DNA of 64,000 nucleotides from Aaosphaeria pasadenensis. Taxonomy: Eukaryota > Ascomycota > Dothideomycetes > Pleosporales. The translations under genes were made by a program, and so were the position numbers. Below, in pieces: positions 47,485-59,828 of the stretch (its first letter is position 1; every line of letters starts with the position of its first letter). The stretch covers positions 186,001 through 250,000 of the forward strand of contig JAKLMB010000006.1 in NCBI GenBank assembly GCA_022813625.1, read 5' to 3'. The notes under the pieces are model-generated. The model ran no database searches. It had not been told where the DNA came from and saw nothing but the letters and a program-made list of their open reading frames with translations.

Positions 47485-49650
47485 TCACACCCCAGAATCC
47501 AGCTTCGGATACGGCGCGGTGAGCGCGTAGGTGCGCCAGTTATCGCACTGCTGCTGCCACTGCTCGTCCCCGAGCGGCATCTGCTCGATGCCCTCTATGA
47601 ACTGTACGGCCAGGCCGTCCGACACGTGGTACGCGATGTGGCAGTGCATGATCCAGGCGCCTGGGTTATCTGCCGGGAAAGCCCTGTGGAATCTTGTTAG
47701 TTTTTCGCCATTTAGTCTTGAGGGGATGAGTTGGGAAAAGAGAGGGAGAAGGGAAGGGAAAGATTTAGGACTTACAGAACAAGCCACCCGCCACCCGGCA
47801 GTATCGCCGTGTCCCTCCGCGTCGGATTATCGTACGTGAGCGTCTTCGGCGACTCCTTGATATCAAACATGCCCTTCCCCCTACCCAGGACGTAGAAGTC
47901 ATGGCCGTGCAGGTGAATCGGATGCGGGATGGGCACTTCGGTGCCGGGCGTCTCCTGGATGATCCAGTACGTCCAGGTGTCCGGGGCGGGGACGGCCACG
48001 ACGTTGAGCTCGGGCGGGAAGTCGAGGTTGCCCTCTTGGATGTATTCCAGCGTGGGCTTCGACCAGTCGACGTTGATGGCAGACATGTTGACGCCCCATA
48101 GCACGACGTTCTCGCCGTTGGTGCTGACGCCCTCGCGCGTCAGGTCGAGTTGTAGGTTGACGGCTTGGGACGTGAATTGCTCTTCCCCGCCTTCGACAAC
48201 GTTGGGCACCCAGGGGACGAGCGGGCTCTCTTCGTTGCAGCCCCAGTTCGGGATCTTGGAGGCGGAGGTCTTGGGGTCCTCGCCGCTCGCGCCGTCGTAG
48301 ATGAAGATGGAGCGCCCGCCGGGGCCTTTGTTGAGGCAGTAGCAGTCGAAGGCGGCATCGGCGCGGAACCAGTAGTTGTCGACGGTTTGGTTGGCTTCGA
48401 TGATGACGTCGTAGCGTTGGCCTGGGGCGGTGAGTACCCAGTCGGTGTAGTAGGGAATGATAGGGATCAAGTCCGAGGCGATGACCTGGAGGGTGTGGCC
48501 GTCGAGGGAGACGCGGATGCTGTTGTCGGTGGAGCCGTTGATGATGCGGAGGCGGTACTTCTTGCCCTTCTCGATTCGCACTTGGTTGTATTCGCCTTTG
48601 CCTTCCTTGTTCTTGTTCGTCCCGTTGATGATGATGTTGTCCGGGAAGGGGGGAGGTTTGTCGATCTGGAGGTTGTCGTGTGATTGCATGCCGACTTCGT
48701 ACGCGGAGCCGTAGTAGAGGTCGCTGATCGTGTACGCACCGAGGTCTACGTCGTAGTCGGCCGATGCTGGGCCGTTGATGATAAGAGGCCCGAAGGTTCC
48801 ATCGCCGTATTGGATGCTCCAGTGCGAGTGGTACCAGGTCGAGCCGAACTGGGTCGCTTGGAACGTGTAGGATTTGGTGTCACCGGGTGCGAGGGGGCAT
48901 TCGGTGATTCCTGGGACTCCATCGGTGGGGCAATTGTTCAACATGCGCATGCCGTGGAAGTGGAGCGCTGTGCCATTGTCTGTCAGACTGTTCTTGACTT
49001 TCACTTGTATGTAGTCTCCCCAATCTACACCAACGTGTTAGTCATTCTGCACTGTACTGGCAGAGTGTGATGTAGAACTTACTCGCTTGAATGAGAGGCC
49101 CTGGATATTGGCCATTGAATACCTGGCAGGGTTGAGGTCCTGTGCCGTCTGGATCGCAGGTTCCGTCCGTGAGCTCGAAGTCGTACGTCACTGTCACTCC
49201 GGTCGTAGGCCATTCGGCATCAAAGTCGGTATCAATGCTGAATCCATCAGACCAACATCCACGAGTTCCCGGGCCATTGGTACACGACGGTTCGGCTCTT
49301 TCCGTTGGAGTTGCCTCGGATTCAAAAGTGGGATTGGGTTCTTGTTCTCCTTCCGCAACAGGCTCTTCAGCGGGCTTTTCGGCAGACTCTTCAATAGGCT
49401 CTTGAGCAGGCGCTTCTTCAGGTTTGATATCGGCTTCCGGAGCTACTTCAGAAGAAGATTCAGGTGGAGGCTCGGGTATGGATTCAACTGTATCTTCTGG
49501 ATTTGCTTCAGGCGGACCATCCTGCTGCCTCCCAACGGCGACTGGGGGCCCGGCCTTGCCCCAAAGTATATTTTCCGGCTTGATATGAGCACATACCTGC
49601 GAGGCGACTGCCAAGATGCATAAGCCGCGGAGTCCTCTCTCGAGGAGCAT
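47485..49650 (-). CDS. Secreted multicopper oxidase (ascomycete laccase) with acidic linker
   Basis: Three exons: 49083-49650, 47776-49024 and 47485-47683; 2016 nt, 671 residues. It starts with a signal peptide (LRGLCILAVASQVCA). Residues of about 45-122 are a Pro/Glu/Ser-rich acidic stretch not found in standard laccases. Three cupredoxin domains follow, with all four copper motifs: HFHGM, WYHSHW, HPIHLHGHDFYV and HCHIAYHVSDGLAVQF. It ends exactly at LDSGV, the C-terminal plug (DSG+hydrophobic) of ascomycete laccases, so no C-terminal propeptide is needed. The likely reaction is one-electron oxidation of phenols with reduction of oxygen to water, outside the cell. Possible roles include pigment, lignin or defence. 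Several N-glycosylation sites (NGT, NGS, NQT) are present. Confidence 0.95.
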
Positions 49651-52453
49651 TGTGGGAAGCCGAAAATAGAATCAAGAGATGAGAAACCAAATTAGCAAAT
49701 AAGAGCTACTCAAGAAGTTTGGGAATTGAGCAAGTTATGACATGAATTAGCCATGGGAATGTTGAATATCTAAATATGCGATTCATAGATCGAGAAAGGT
49801 CTTGCATGCCACGCTTAAGGTCGCAGCGTCACTGAGTAAAACGAACATTCTGGGTCAATGGTCCGTCCGGGAACCATCACCATGAATAGGGCTCTCATTG
49901 GCTTTCTTCCAGACCTTTATCACTGTCCCAGCAATCGGTCTTGGGGCTGGGCTCCCCTTGTAGTCTGTTAGCCAAGACTGCGTTCCTCGAACGATATCCC
50001 GAAGGCAGGCAATACATAATGGACGAAGAGCCCCTGAAGGGATACTTGCGATTCAAGCTCCGGATCCAAAGACATGTGGCTCTTCAAGGGCCGTCTGGAC
50101 TATTGAAGACATAGTGCACATGACTTTTCAATCTGGAGACGTTGACTATGGATCGAGAAGTCCGAAAATGATATGCGATATCCTTAGTTCTTTGGGTTGG
50201 GTCAGCATGACGGTGTACATGTACATTCCGACGGATATGAGGGGTGATCGCGGAACGCGACCAGACAATCACGCTGGCAAGGCCAAGACGTGGTAAGGTT
50301 CATAGAGGGCAATTTTCAGAACTTGTTTTTGACCTTGCATATAGATATAAGTTGAGTGTGGGCAAGCTCCTCTCACTACTCACAAACCTGCAACGTGATT
50401 GTGATTCGTCGCTGGCTGTTTTCGCTACTTCCAGTCAGTGCGACATTGCGAACCTGTGAGCTCGATATCATTGAAGTTGTTGACCTAAGCGTCGGTACTC
50501 CAGTCTCGATATGCCGTAGAAAGTGCATCGGGATAAAATGGAACAAAGAAAAAACATAATGGAAGTGGTGTCCTGAAACAACGAAGCCTTAGTTCAACAT
50601 TGATTGCTCGCCTCCGACGAAGCCGTTTGATTGGTAGGCCATTGATCGCTTAGCCCAGCGGTTCAGGAACCACCTCGAGTTCGGTAGTCAGGGCATAGGT
50701 CTAGTTGTAAATAGCTTCAGGAGAGAACACATCGAACCATGGAAAAGATTCCAAGAGAGTAGGCGACTCTGGTCGGAAGCACAAAGCAAGAAGTTGCGCC
50801 AGGGACCCGATTGGGGGCTAGCTAGTCCACTTGTGGATTAGTTACCTCTGTCAAGCTCAGGGTTTCCGACCTCACATCTCGGAATCAGCAGCCATCCATG
50901 GGGATGTGGAAGCACACATGCATCCTTTCCATTGATCATGCCACTAGTACGTCAGCGCCCTGCGGTGGAACTACTCGTACGAACGCCGGAATCGATGACA
51001 TGTAGTCGAGCTGATCTGGTTGTGGAGCAGTTCCACCAGCCCGGAACACGGTTCTCGCCAATCCCACTGTCATTGCCGCCCATGCTTCACCATGTGCTTG
51101 CCATGGTCGTGAGGAAACCAATGGCTTCCTTTCGCAAACTTATGTAATTGACCCCATCATTGACGCATAATACATCCACCTGTCAGACTGCACGGAGGTC
51201 AACATGCACCCAAAGGATCGCAGATCGAGAGAAGTACACCGAAGTATATATGCTCTACGCAGAACATAATATCAAAATATAGCTAACTATCCTATCCCTT
51301 TCATTTCAACAATTCCCTTCTAAGCAGTAGTATACATGATTTACATCTTAGTATGGCTCCCCACCAAGCTTCTCCGATATGCGACTTCACGCCCTTCCAC
51401 GCTATCGAAATTGTACATGTACATAATACATACATGTGCTCGTACCCTCTTCTCGTGGACTATAATCGTTAGGCGATCATGCTGAGCCTTGCTTAGCGGC
51501 GAACGGACTGGTTCAGGAGCGCAGGGTCTGCTCACTGCATGACGTTACGCAGCAGCTCGAAACCTTGTAGTATGACCACTATAAATCGATAGTGCTCAAG
51601 GCGAACCATGACTTCCAACCCAGCATGGCATGGGCCCTGAGAAATTGTGAAAGGAATTCCCAATTTCCAATTCCTTCAACTCTTGAAGAGTATTGTCATC
51701 AGTCGAAATGTCACTTTCGATAGTGAGAATCTTCAATCTAGAGTTTCTGTCAGGCAGGCCCTATATAAGATTTTTCCGTGCGCATCTGCGTTACTAGGTG
51801 TCGTCAGCCTCAATCTCCGCCAGCAATGATTGTACAACACCAGCCGGTTGGTACACTCATCCAATACCCACGTGTTGATGTGCCTGTCGGCTCAGACTGA
51901 ATCAGAGTACACGCAAAACCTCCGCCATTCCACCACGTGTTTGCGTTCAGGTAAATGCTCCAACAGATTCGAGTCTGCCTCTATTGACTTGCATGCTTGG
52001 CGTCTTTTGTGGGAGTATTGTACACAGCAAAGACGGCAAAGCGACATACCTACAAAGCAAAGTCCGGTTCTGTATCGGATAAATATGACATCCCCTGCTG
52101 CCCTGCGTAGTGTTTCACAATAATGATCGGAGATCGTATTCAACCTCGGCCTCGCCTCATGTTGTTCAGATATCAGCTGTATGCAGATTATGTGGAACTT
52201 CTCGCCCAGTGCGCAAAATATGTCGCCGTCGCTTACTATTTACGAATTGATCGGTGCGCCGCAATATTAGCTGACAAGACTGCATATAGACTTTCCGATC
52301 ATGACCATGCTATCTTTATATAGTCTATTCTTAGGTTTGAGAATGGAATCATGAGAAAGTACACAAGTATTTATTTCCCTGCCGTATGAGGCCAGCGACT
52401 CACATTCCAGTTACGGTCGCACGTTTCTCTACCTTTTGACCAATCTCTGAATC
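49651..52453. other. 2.8 kb spacer, nothing convincing
   Basis: Contains the laccase promoter at its left end. Short ORFs (up to 97 codons) on both strands show no domain or splice partner. Confidence 0.45.
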
Positions 52454-53824
52454 ATGCCTTCATTGTTATGGCTGGTCGTTGCAGCCTTCAACATTGTATC
52501 AGTACTTGCTGTTGACTATCCAATATGCCGATCATTCGGAATGGACTTCCAGCATCGCGGGTCATACTTTCAGAACTCACTGTCCAGTGACAGCTTCACA
52601 TTTGTCTCGCAATTCTTAGGTTCGTTTCGAACTCTTCGAGAATATCGCATTGGCTAATTGAAAGAAGATTGCCAGGATGACACTGCGTACAATGTCTTGG
52701 TTGATCCCAATGGCGACCAATATCTCTGCACAGATACGCAGTTGAGACCAGACAATACAAACATGCTGTCGACTTGGTAACTATTCGTCTGAACGATTAG
52801 CATACTACATACTCATTCCTTACAGCCCAATCCTAAAGAATCAGCTCAGTTCTGGGCCCTGGTCAATTCTCATCGTCAGCAACAATGGAGATGCCAATCC
52901 AATTGCTTATGAGCGCGACTTTGAACTCTCCGTTGGGCCCCAATCCACAACCACAGAAACCCCTACGGCAACAGCAACTTTTGTATCGACACCCGTAATA
53001 ACCGCGACATCAACAATCACAGACACCGTGACAACCGTTCTCAGCCCCTCGACCATAACCAGTCCCTCCGTGACCGTCACCCGCACCAAGACCTACACGC
53101 CCGCACGCGTAACCACCACATCCACAAAAGCCCTCTTCACCCTCAGATTCACCTCCATCAAGCTCGAGATATCCAAAGTCACGCAGACCAAAACCGCAAC
53201 GTGTCGACGACCCTTCCGCCAACCGACTCCGGATCCAGTGGCCAGGATTCGCCCGACCGTGGGCCCAGCAGCCCGAGTCATGAGCCCCAAGTTCCGCCGC
53301 GAGATCGAGGCAGAAAAGGCCCGCTTCGTTGAGGAGAGGAGGATCCGCTTCGTGGAGAGGGCTCCCGACCCGCAGCCTCTCACTGTCACGGAGACGGATA
53401 CCGCGAAGTGGCAGACCGTCACGAGTACCAGTACCGCGCCTGCGACTACTGCGTTTATATCTTGTACGTCCCCACCCATACCTAAGCAAACAACAATCTA
53501 GGCATATGCATAGTATACAAAAGGCTAAACTTACATAGCTACTCTGCTCACGACGACAACTTCCACACCCCCACCCGTCGTCGTGCTCAGCGGCAAGACC
53601 ACTGCTGCCATCGTCACCGTCACTGCGCCTACCCCAACGAGGACTATCACGAGATATAACATCGCTACTAGTATTACGACCAAGACGAAGACCTTTGTGT
53701 AAGTATCATTCTATCATGCTGGATAAACGGGTGCTGATTTACTTATAGATACACCGTTCGCACCACTATTACACCATCATCTGTAGCGAGTGCGTGCAAG
53801 ACGGCTGGAGGTATCATTTGGTAA
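52454..53824 (+). CDS. Secreted Thr/Ser-rich (mucin-like) protein
   Basis: Five exons: 52454-52619, 52668-52776, 52826-53463, 53539-53698 and 53749-53824; 1149 nt, 382 residues. Signal peptide (LLWLVVAAFNIVSVLA) is followed by a small domain with four cysteines (CRSFG, DCQDD, LCTD, STCPI) that may form two disulfides, ending in DFELSVGPQ. From about residue 140 the protein is Thr/Ser-rich with repeated 'TxTxxVT' units, interrupted by a Pro/Arg patch and a strongly charged helix (KFRREIEAEKARFVEERR). The C terminus is hydrophobic only at the very end (GGIIW), too short for a GPI signal. It resembles fungal wall or matrix mucin-like proteins, probably O-glycosylated. Function unknown; the exon joins are all in phase and the reading is coherent. 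Confidence 0.82.
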
Positions 53825-54577
53825 TTGTGCCCTTGAAGGAAATCATCAAGATGGACCGTACGTGTCGTAGGAAGTGTGTTGTGTGACGCGCTCTATAGGC
53901 GGTATTCTTTTATAAACGGTAATTGAAATCATGGCTAATACTACTCGTACCCTGCAAGTGAACTATCAAATAATGTGCAATGCCAAACATTTTAACTACC
54001 AGGGTGCAACCGATACTTCATTCCGTTGCTTCCACTCAGTGTCCCAGACTGCCCAATCACTTTAATGGTATTTGCAAATGTAATTGGACTGCAGGTTGAA
54101 GACGATGTGGAGTAAGATTGGTATTATGTTCGCATCATTGTCCACTCAAAGATTATGCGATATGGCTAAAAGCTCACCTACACAACGGTGATGATGGCTC
54201 ATCTAAAGAAAGGTGCTATCCCATCGACTGAGGAACAAAGGGTGAAAAAAAGGTAATCTACTTGGTATCAAGCTCATCATCATGCCACTTCCTTCCAGTT
54301 CCTTTTCCTGACCGGTCCACCCAGATCCAGAGTAAAGAAACCCACCCAAAACGCCACATAAATGCCATCAAGAACGAGCGTACATAGATGTCCGCTTGAA
54401 AGGTATCGGAAGCAAATATACAGTAAAACCATGAAAGGCGGCGATAAGCCGCACCGAAGGCCGATGCTGCGAATGTCGTCCATGTTGCCGCTGCATTGGG
54501 AATTCCCGATGTTACGTGCCACATGGCGCTGGCAATGTTGCGTTATGCGGCACAATGGAGAGTGCATTATTCAGGGT
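53825..54577. other. Convergent spacer between the mucin-like gene and stu2
   Basis: Trailers of two converging genes. ORFs at 54258-54567 on the minus strand are hydrophobic but lie in the stu2 trailer and I do not accept them as genes. Confidence 0.5.
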
Positions 54578-57494
54578 CTATTGTTGTAACCGGCCAAGCC
54601 CTTGTTTAGCCTATGGAAACAGTCAGTATTCTGATAGCGTAGTAAATGTTGTGCGTGTGCTCGTGGATATGACATAGTGGGAGGCGCTCGAGAACACGCG
54701 ACATGATGCGCCACTTGAGAACTCTCTCACTCGTCTTGTACACCAAGCACAAAAGCCAGCAACACGTGTCACTGAAAGTATTGGAATGTCTCGACTTACC
54801 TTCATCATCTCGATTCTTTGCTTGAGATTTTGTGTCACCTCAGCCGCACGCTTCCAGCTCTCTGCACCATTGTTTGCTTGCGAACCCCCCAGGCTTCCGA
54901 ATCCGCTTATTCCACTCTCCGCAGGGCTTGCCCGACCACCTCGCGAGGAAATCGACGACTTCGAAGAGCCAGCTCCTACACGCAAAGGGCTCAGTTTTCC
55001 GCCCAAAGCGCTTCCAGAAAGGGAATCGAAGTTCTCCTTACCTTCGAGCCCAGGACTAGTCGGTTGGTTGACAATACTTCTGTTACGGGCCCCGTGAAGA
55101 CCAGTGCTGCCGTAGCCAGAGTCGCCAAAGCGTCCGGGACCTCCGGCAGAGTCGGCATAAATCTGTTCAGAAAGATCCGTAGGCGGCGGGCTGGTGGCAC
55201 GAACTTGACGGCTAAGCTCGCGTTTCAGTCGATCATTCTCGCGACGTTGGTTTTGTACAGTCTGCTCCGCAGCTTCGTAGTCGCTGCGCGCACGAACCAG
55301 TTGGGTTTCCTTAGCTTTTATAGAAAGCACATCACGCGTGTGATCTTCGATAAGCTGAGCATTCTGGTTCTGCAACTCGTGGATTTGGGAGGTCAGCTTT
55401 GTGCGTTCCGCTCGAACCTCCTCATTCTGCCTGCGAAGCCTCTCCACCTCCGCCCTCAACTCGTCCAGCTCAGCTCGCTCGACTAAACTGAGTCCCGTAG
55501 GCGCTGCGACAGGAGCAGGAGCGGGCTCCGCCATAGGTTTCCCTAATGGACGACCAGCTAGGCCTCGTCCGGGGGTCAATCCCAGTTTAGGCTGCGCGGG
55601 TGGAGGAGCAAACTCCTCCTCAGGAGGTGGAGATGCTACTGGGCGCCTTGGAGAGGGGGCAGCGAGACCAGACCCAGGTTTCTTGAGTCCCCCCAATCTT
55701 GATGGTGCCGCGAGACCAGTTTTTGGCGCGCCCAACTTAGATGCGCCTGGTCGAGAGGTCGGTTTCGGGGCCAAGGGTGCAGCAGGCTCTTCCTGCGGAG
55801 GCGCGGCAGCGGCAGCAATAGGCGCGGGCTTCTTTGCTGGCGGTCTCTTACCAGGCGCTGGTCGTTTTCCGGCCGGGGCTGCAGCTGGCTTGGGAGGTGG
55901 AGCAGCAGCCTTTGGTTTGAATTTGGCCTTGACCTCTGCCGCCTCATAGAACTCCTTGATCTTGCTCTTGCGAATCTCATCAAGACCATCCAGATGGGCA
56001 TTCATGATGCGGTCACCCATGATTTTCCATAGAGTTCCCAAGACTTCTGCACCTGCCGATCGTTGCACCTCTTGTGATTCTGTCAATAGTTTGATCGCAG
56101 CATCGCTAATGGTTTTGACCTCAGCTGCAGACGGCGCTTCCCTTGTTGTCTTCAGGCATCTCACAAGGAACCGCGTGGACTCCAATTTGACTTGCGGGTT
56201 TTTGTGTTTCAAGAACTCCAGAATCTCCTCCAGGCATTCCTGTAGACTAGTCGATGCGAACACGGCATCCAAAGCGCCACCAATGGCATCGGTAACAGAC
56301 TGCTTCTTTTCCTTGAGCCTTTCCATCATTGGGTTCATGATGACGGATCGGTACTTGGCGAAGCTTTTGCGGAGGCCCTTAGCAAGAAGTTCAACACAAT
56401 TAGCCGCTGTCGAGACGACGGCAATGTTGGCGTCCTTCATACTCTTCGCAAATCCTCGTAGTAACTCGTCAAAAGGACCTTCGGCAATCCTGGGGTGGTT
56501 GAGGGCTTTCTGTACTTCTTCTAAGGCTTCTTTTCGATCTTTCCACTTGCTGGATGCGAGCCTCTCGTTATAGTCCTTTGGTATCTTCGAGAACACGTCG
56601 ACTGCTTCATACTCAGGCTCAAGATCGATCGCGGCCTCTTCCTCCTCTTCGCCATATTCATCGCCATCGCCGCCGGCTGCAGCGGCGGATTCTTTCGCGG
56701 CTTGCTGCGATCGTAGTAATCGCTCCTGCTTTGGAGGTGGCTCGTCTTTGACTTTCTCGAAAAGCTTGTCCAAGTCTTGTTGCTGGACGGGCTTGAGGTC
56801 ATTCCAAAACAGTGGCTTCATAGCGTCCTTCAACCATCTGTAGAATTCGACCGTGAGTTCTTGGGCCTTTGCTCGCACGTTCTTGTCGGCGTGGCCATAG
56901 ACCTTGGGTAGGGCTTTGAGGACTGGCTTCGGCTCGACCGTCTTACAACCGTAGGCATGGTAGATTTGTGTTAATGCGTCTAGTGTTGCCGCAATGACCT
57001 TTGGTTGCTTGTGAGAGAGTATGGGGAGGAGTTCCTCGATTACAGGATCTGGCTTGTCCGTCTCAATGTAGAGCATCAAGGCCTCTACTGCCTTTTGCTT
57101 GGCTGCTGGCCTCGTCGAGGGGAGTCCCTTCTCGGCAATCGTAGCAATGGTGACATTCCGTGTTCTGCAATGTTGTAAGCAAGTGTGCGCGACCAGCACA
57201 ATATCCTTATGTCAAAACTCCGTACCTTGTCGAACCCGCTGCTCCTGCAATGTCAAGGAACGCACAGAGTGCGCCCAACCCTTCTTGCTGTGCTGCCACA
57301 TTTGAATCGCCTACCACACCCTTCCAGATACCTGAATCATTGATAAATTGTCGAACAACAGGGTCTGATTCGCTAGCAGCGAGACTAAACTCCTTTGCAG
57401 CGGCCTCATAACCCTCTTTTCGCACCTTCCAGTTCTTATGAGCGAATCGGTCGGGAAGCGGGAGTGAGCTAAAGTCCTCCTCTTGGTCTCCCAT
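54578..57494 (-). CDS. stu2: XMAP215/Stu2-family TOG-domain microtubule polymerase
   Basis: Speeds tubulin addition at microtubule plus ends and works at spindle poles and kinetochores. Exons 57226-57494, 54800-57164 and 54578-54610 give 2667 nt, 888 residues, as in yeast Stu2 and fission-yeast Alp14. Two TOG arrays of HEAT repeats: about residues 1-235 (starting LPLPDRFAHKNWKVRKEGYEA) and 288-498 (NERLASSKWKDRKEALEEVQ), both with the conserved W-K-R-E-A helix. An acidic linker lies between. Residues 500-640 are basic, Pro/Ala/Lys-rich (microtubule-binding linker). Residues 651-746 form a coiled coil for dimerisation, then a Ser/Gly-rich region with a SPGLEGKENF segment, and a short C-terminal helix. 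The last exon (11 codons including stop) follows a 189-nt intron. Confidence 0.95.
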
Positions 57495-58328
57495 GGTGAA
57501 CGGTTCCGGTAGGTTTGGGCTTTTGGAGTATCAATCTGAGGTTGCTAAATGTTAGCTGTGTTGTCCATAATGATGTCTTTAGAATGGAAATATAGAATAA
57601 TCTGAAAAGCATGTCCCAAAACGCGCTTCGGGTGGACGTGTTCTGCGCAACGCGAACGAGATTATGCAGGCAACGGGGGTGGCAGCGAGGGGCATGTATT
57701 GAGACGCAGGGTTTACTGACCAAACAGAGTTTCAGGTGCTGGCGATGCTAAAGTGCCGCATAAGCTCGAGCTTGAGGTAATGGAGGAAGAAAGACTGGCG
57801 TTTGTACAGGTTGGGAGGAATGGTGGTTTATGTGGTTGTGGTTGTCGTGTGTGTGTGTGGTGGGTGTGTGGGTGTTGGTGTTAAGGTAGAAATGCGGTTG
57901 TTCCGTTGTCCCTCTATAGTTTCTGTGTTGGGCGCGCGTTCCCTGAGCAACATCACTCGCAGGGCAGGTCGCAGTCGCAGTTTCACCGGCCCTATGACAT
58001 TTACCCACCCACCATAGTACACGAGTAGTTTATCTAACAACAAGGAGCCAACCCCGCCTGCGAACATTCACTCTTCACAATTATAACGGTCAACATACAT
58101 CATCATTCACCATCTCCTGCTGTCGTGCCCTGTGCTTCCCGGCTTAAAGATCCTGCCCACCTCCGATACGCGACCACTTCACTCACCGCAACATCCCACC
58201 GCCAAGATTTCGAGCACCTCAAGTATCGCACATAGACCTCTCCATAGGGCCACAACCGAGGTGATTCAGGACCTCGAGATCATGGTCGCCTCTATCGGCG
58301 ATTTAACCACTGCATATAAATCTTGGCC
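57495..58328. promoter_or_regulatory. Divergent promoter between stu2 and nudF
   Basis: 834 bp between two divergent starts of microtubule-regulator genes. It contains a GT/TG-rich tract near 57830-57880. No MluI-box-like or other cell-cycle site is obvious by eye. Confidence 0.45.
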
Positions 58329-59828
58329 ATGAGCGCCATTCTGACTGACCGACAAGCGGAAGAGCTGTAAGAAAAATGACCCCCCCTTTGTCCGCAATTG
58401 GACTTTCGCATTGACCAAGTACAATAGTCACAAAGCTATAGTAGCATATCTCGGGGTGATTGAGGCGCCCAAGGCTGCTGCTGCATTCCGGGAAGAAGTG
58501 AACATAGCCGCGAGCTTCGATGACGCTACAAAGAAGAAGTACGAGGGGCTGCTCGAGAAGAAATGGACAAGCGTCGTCAGGTTACAGAAGAAGGTAAATA
58601 TGACCATCTCGAGACAAGAAACTCGCGGACTGACACTTTCTAGGTGCTAGAGCTTGAACAACGGGCCCAATCCCTCCAGAACGAGCTTGACTCGACCACA
58701 CCGACCTCTTTGCTTCGCAGAAATCAGGACCCTACAGCCTGGCTACCACGAGCGCCTGCACGGCATACTCTACAATCCCATCGAAAGGATGTGTTGTGCG
58801 TAGCCTTCCACCCGATTTTCTCGTCGTTGGCGTCCGGTTCCGAGGATACTACAATCAAGATTTGGGACTGGGAACTAGGCGAATTGGAACGTACTGTGAA
58901 AGGACATACTAAAGGAGTGCTGGACCTAGACTTTGGCGGACCACGAGGCGGTACTCTGCTCGCATCCTGTTCGAGTGATCTTACCATCAAGCTCTGGGAT
59001 CCGTCGGATGAGTATAAGAACATTCGAACACTGCCAGGACACGACCACTCGGTTTCTGCCGTTCGTTTCGTTCCCAGCGGTGCGGCCGGTTCACCCTCCT
59101 CTGGGAATCTCCTCGTTTCCGCCTCAAGAGATAAGACATTACGGATTTGGGATGTCACAACGGGTTATTGCGTAAAGACCATTCAAGGCCACGCAGACTG
59201 GGTCCGCGATGTTGCGCCAAGCTTTGATGGCCGATGGCTATTATCCGGAGGTACTGATCAAACAGCCCGGTTATGGGACGCCACTACCGGAGAGGCAAAG
59301 TGCACGTTCTTGGGCCATGAAAATGCGATTGAATGCGTTGCCATTGCGCCTCCAGCTTCATACCCGCACCTCGCTTCACTGGCCGGACTGAGAAAGGCCC
59401 CACCGCCCAGCAGTTCGTCTGAATTCGTCGCAACTGGCTCGAGAGATAAGTCAATCAAGATATGGGATGGGAGAGGGACATTGATCAAGACTCTGATTGG
59501 GCATGACAATTGGGTACGAGGCCTTGTTTTCCATCCTGGAGGAAAGTATCTCCTCTCTGTCAGTGACGATAAGACCATTCGATGCTGGGATTTTACACAA
59601 GAAGGACGGTGCGTGAAGACGGTAGATGATTCGCACGGGCATTTCATCACCTGTATTCGCTGGGCACCCAGTCTCGTAAAAGATGTGCCAGTCAACGGAG
59701 ACGCAGCAAATGGAACCGCATCGAATGGCCCGTCGAAAAAGAAGGAGGACGCCGCTAAAGCAGCAGGCATCAGATGTGTGATTGCTACGGGCAGCGTCGA
59801 TTACTCAGTGCGGATATTTGCGTCCTGA
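58329..59828 (+). CDS. nudF: LIS1/NudF/Pac1 nuclear-migration and dynein regulator
   Basis: Binds the dynein motor domain and targets it to microtubule plus ends; in moulds its loss blocks nuclear migration. Exons 58329-58366, 58428-58593 and 58644-59828 join in phase: 1389 nt, 462 residues. N terminus [21 protein letters not shown] is the LisH dimerisation motif (residues about 8-40), followed by [20 protein letters not shown] and a coiled coil (about 60-90). Seven WD40 repeats fill the rest, seen as KIWDW, KLWDP, RIWDV, RLWDA, KIWDG, RCWDF and the closing YSVRIFAS. The insert between the last two blades (residues about 415-440) is Lys/Asn/Gly-rich as in other filamentous fungi. The first exon is only 38 nt. 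Confidence 0.97.

Noticed and set aside
54623..54799. Continuous C-terminal tail of stu2 up to the stop at 54623
   Set aside because: GTAAGT donor at 54799 and CTGAC...ATAG acceptor at 54611 define an intron; the spliced ending is more protein-like than the Cys/Ser/Thr-rich read-through.
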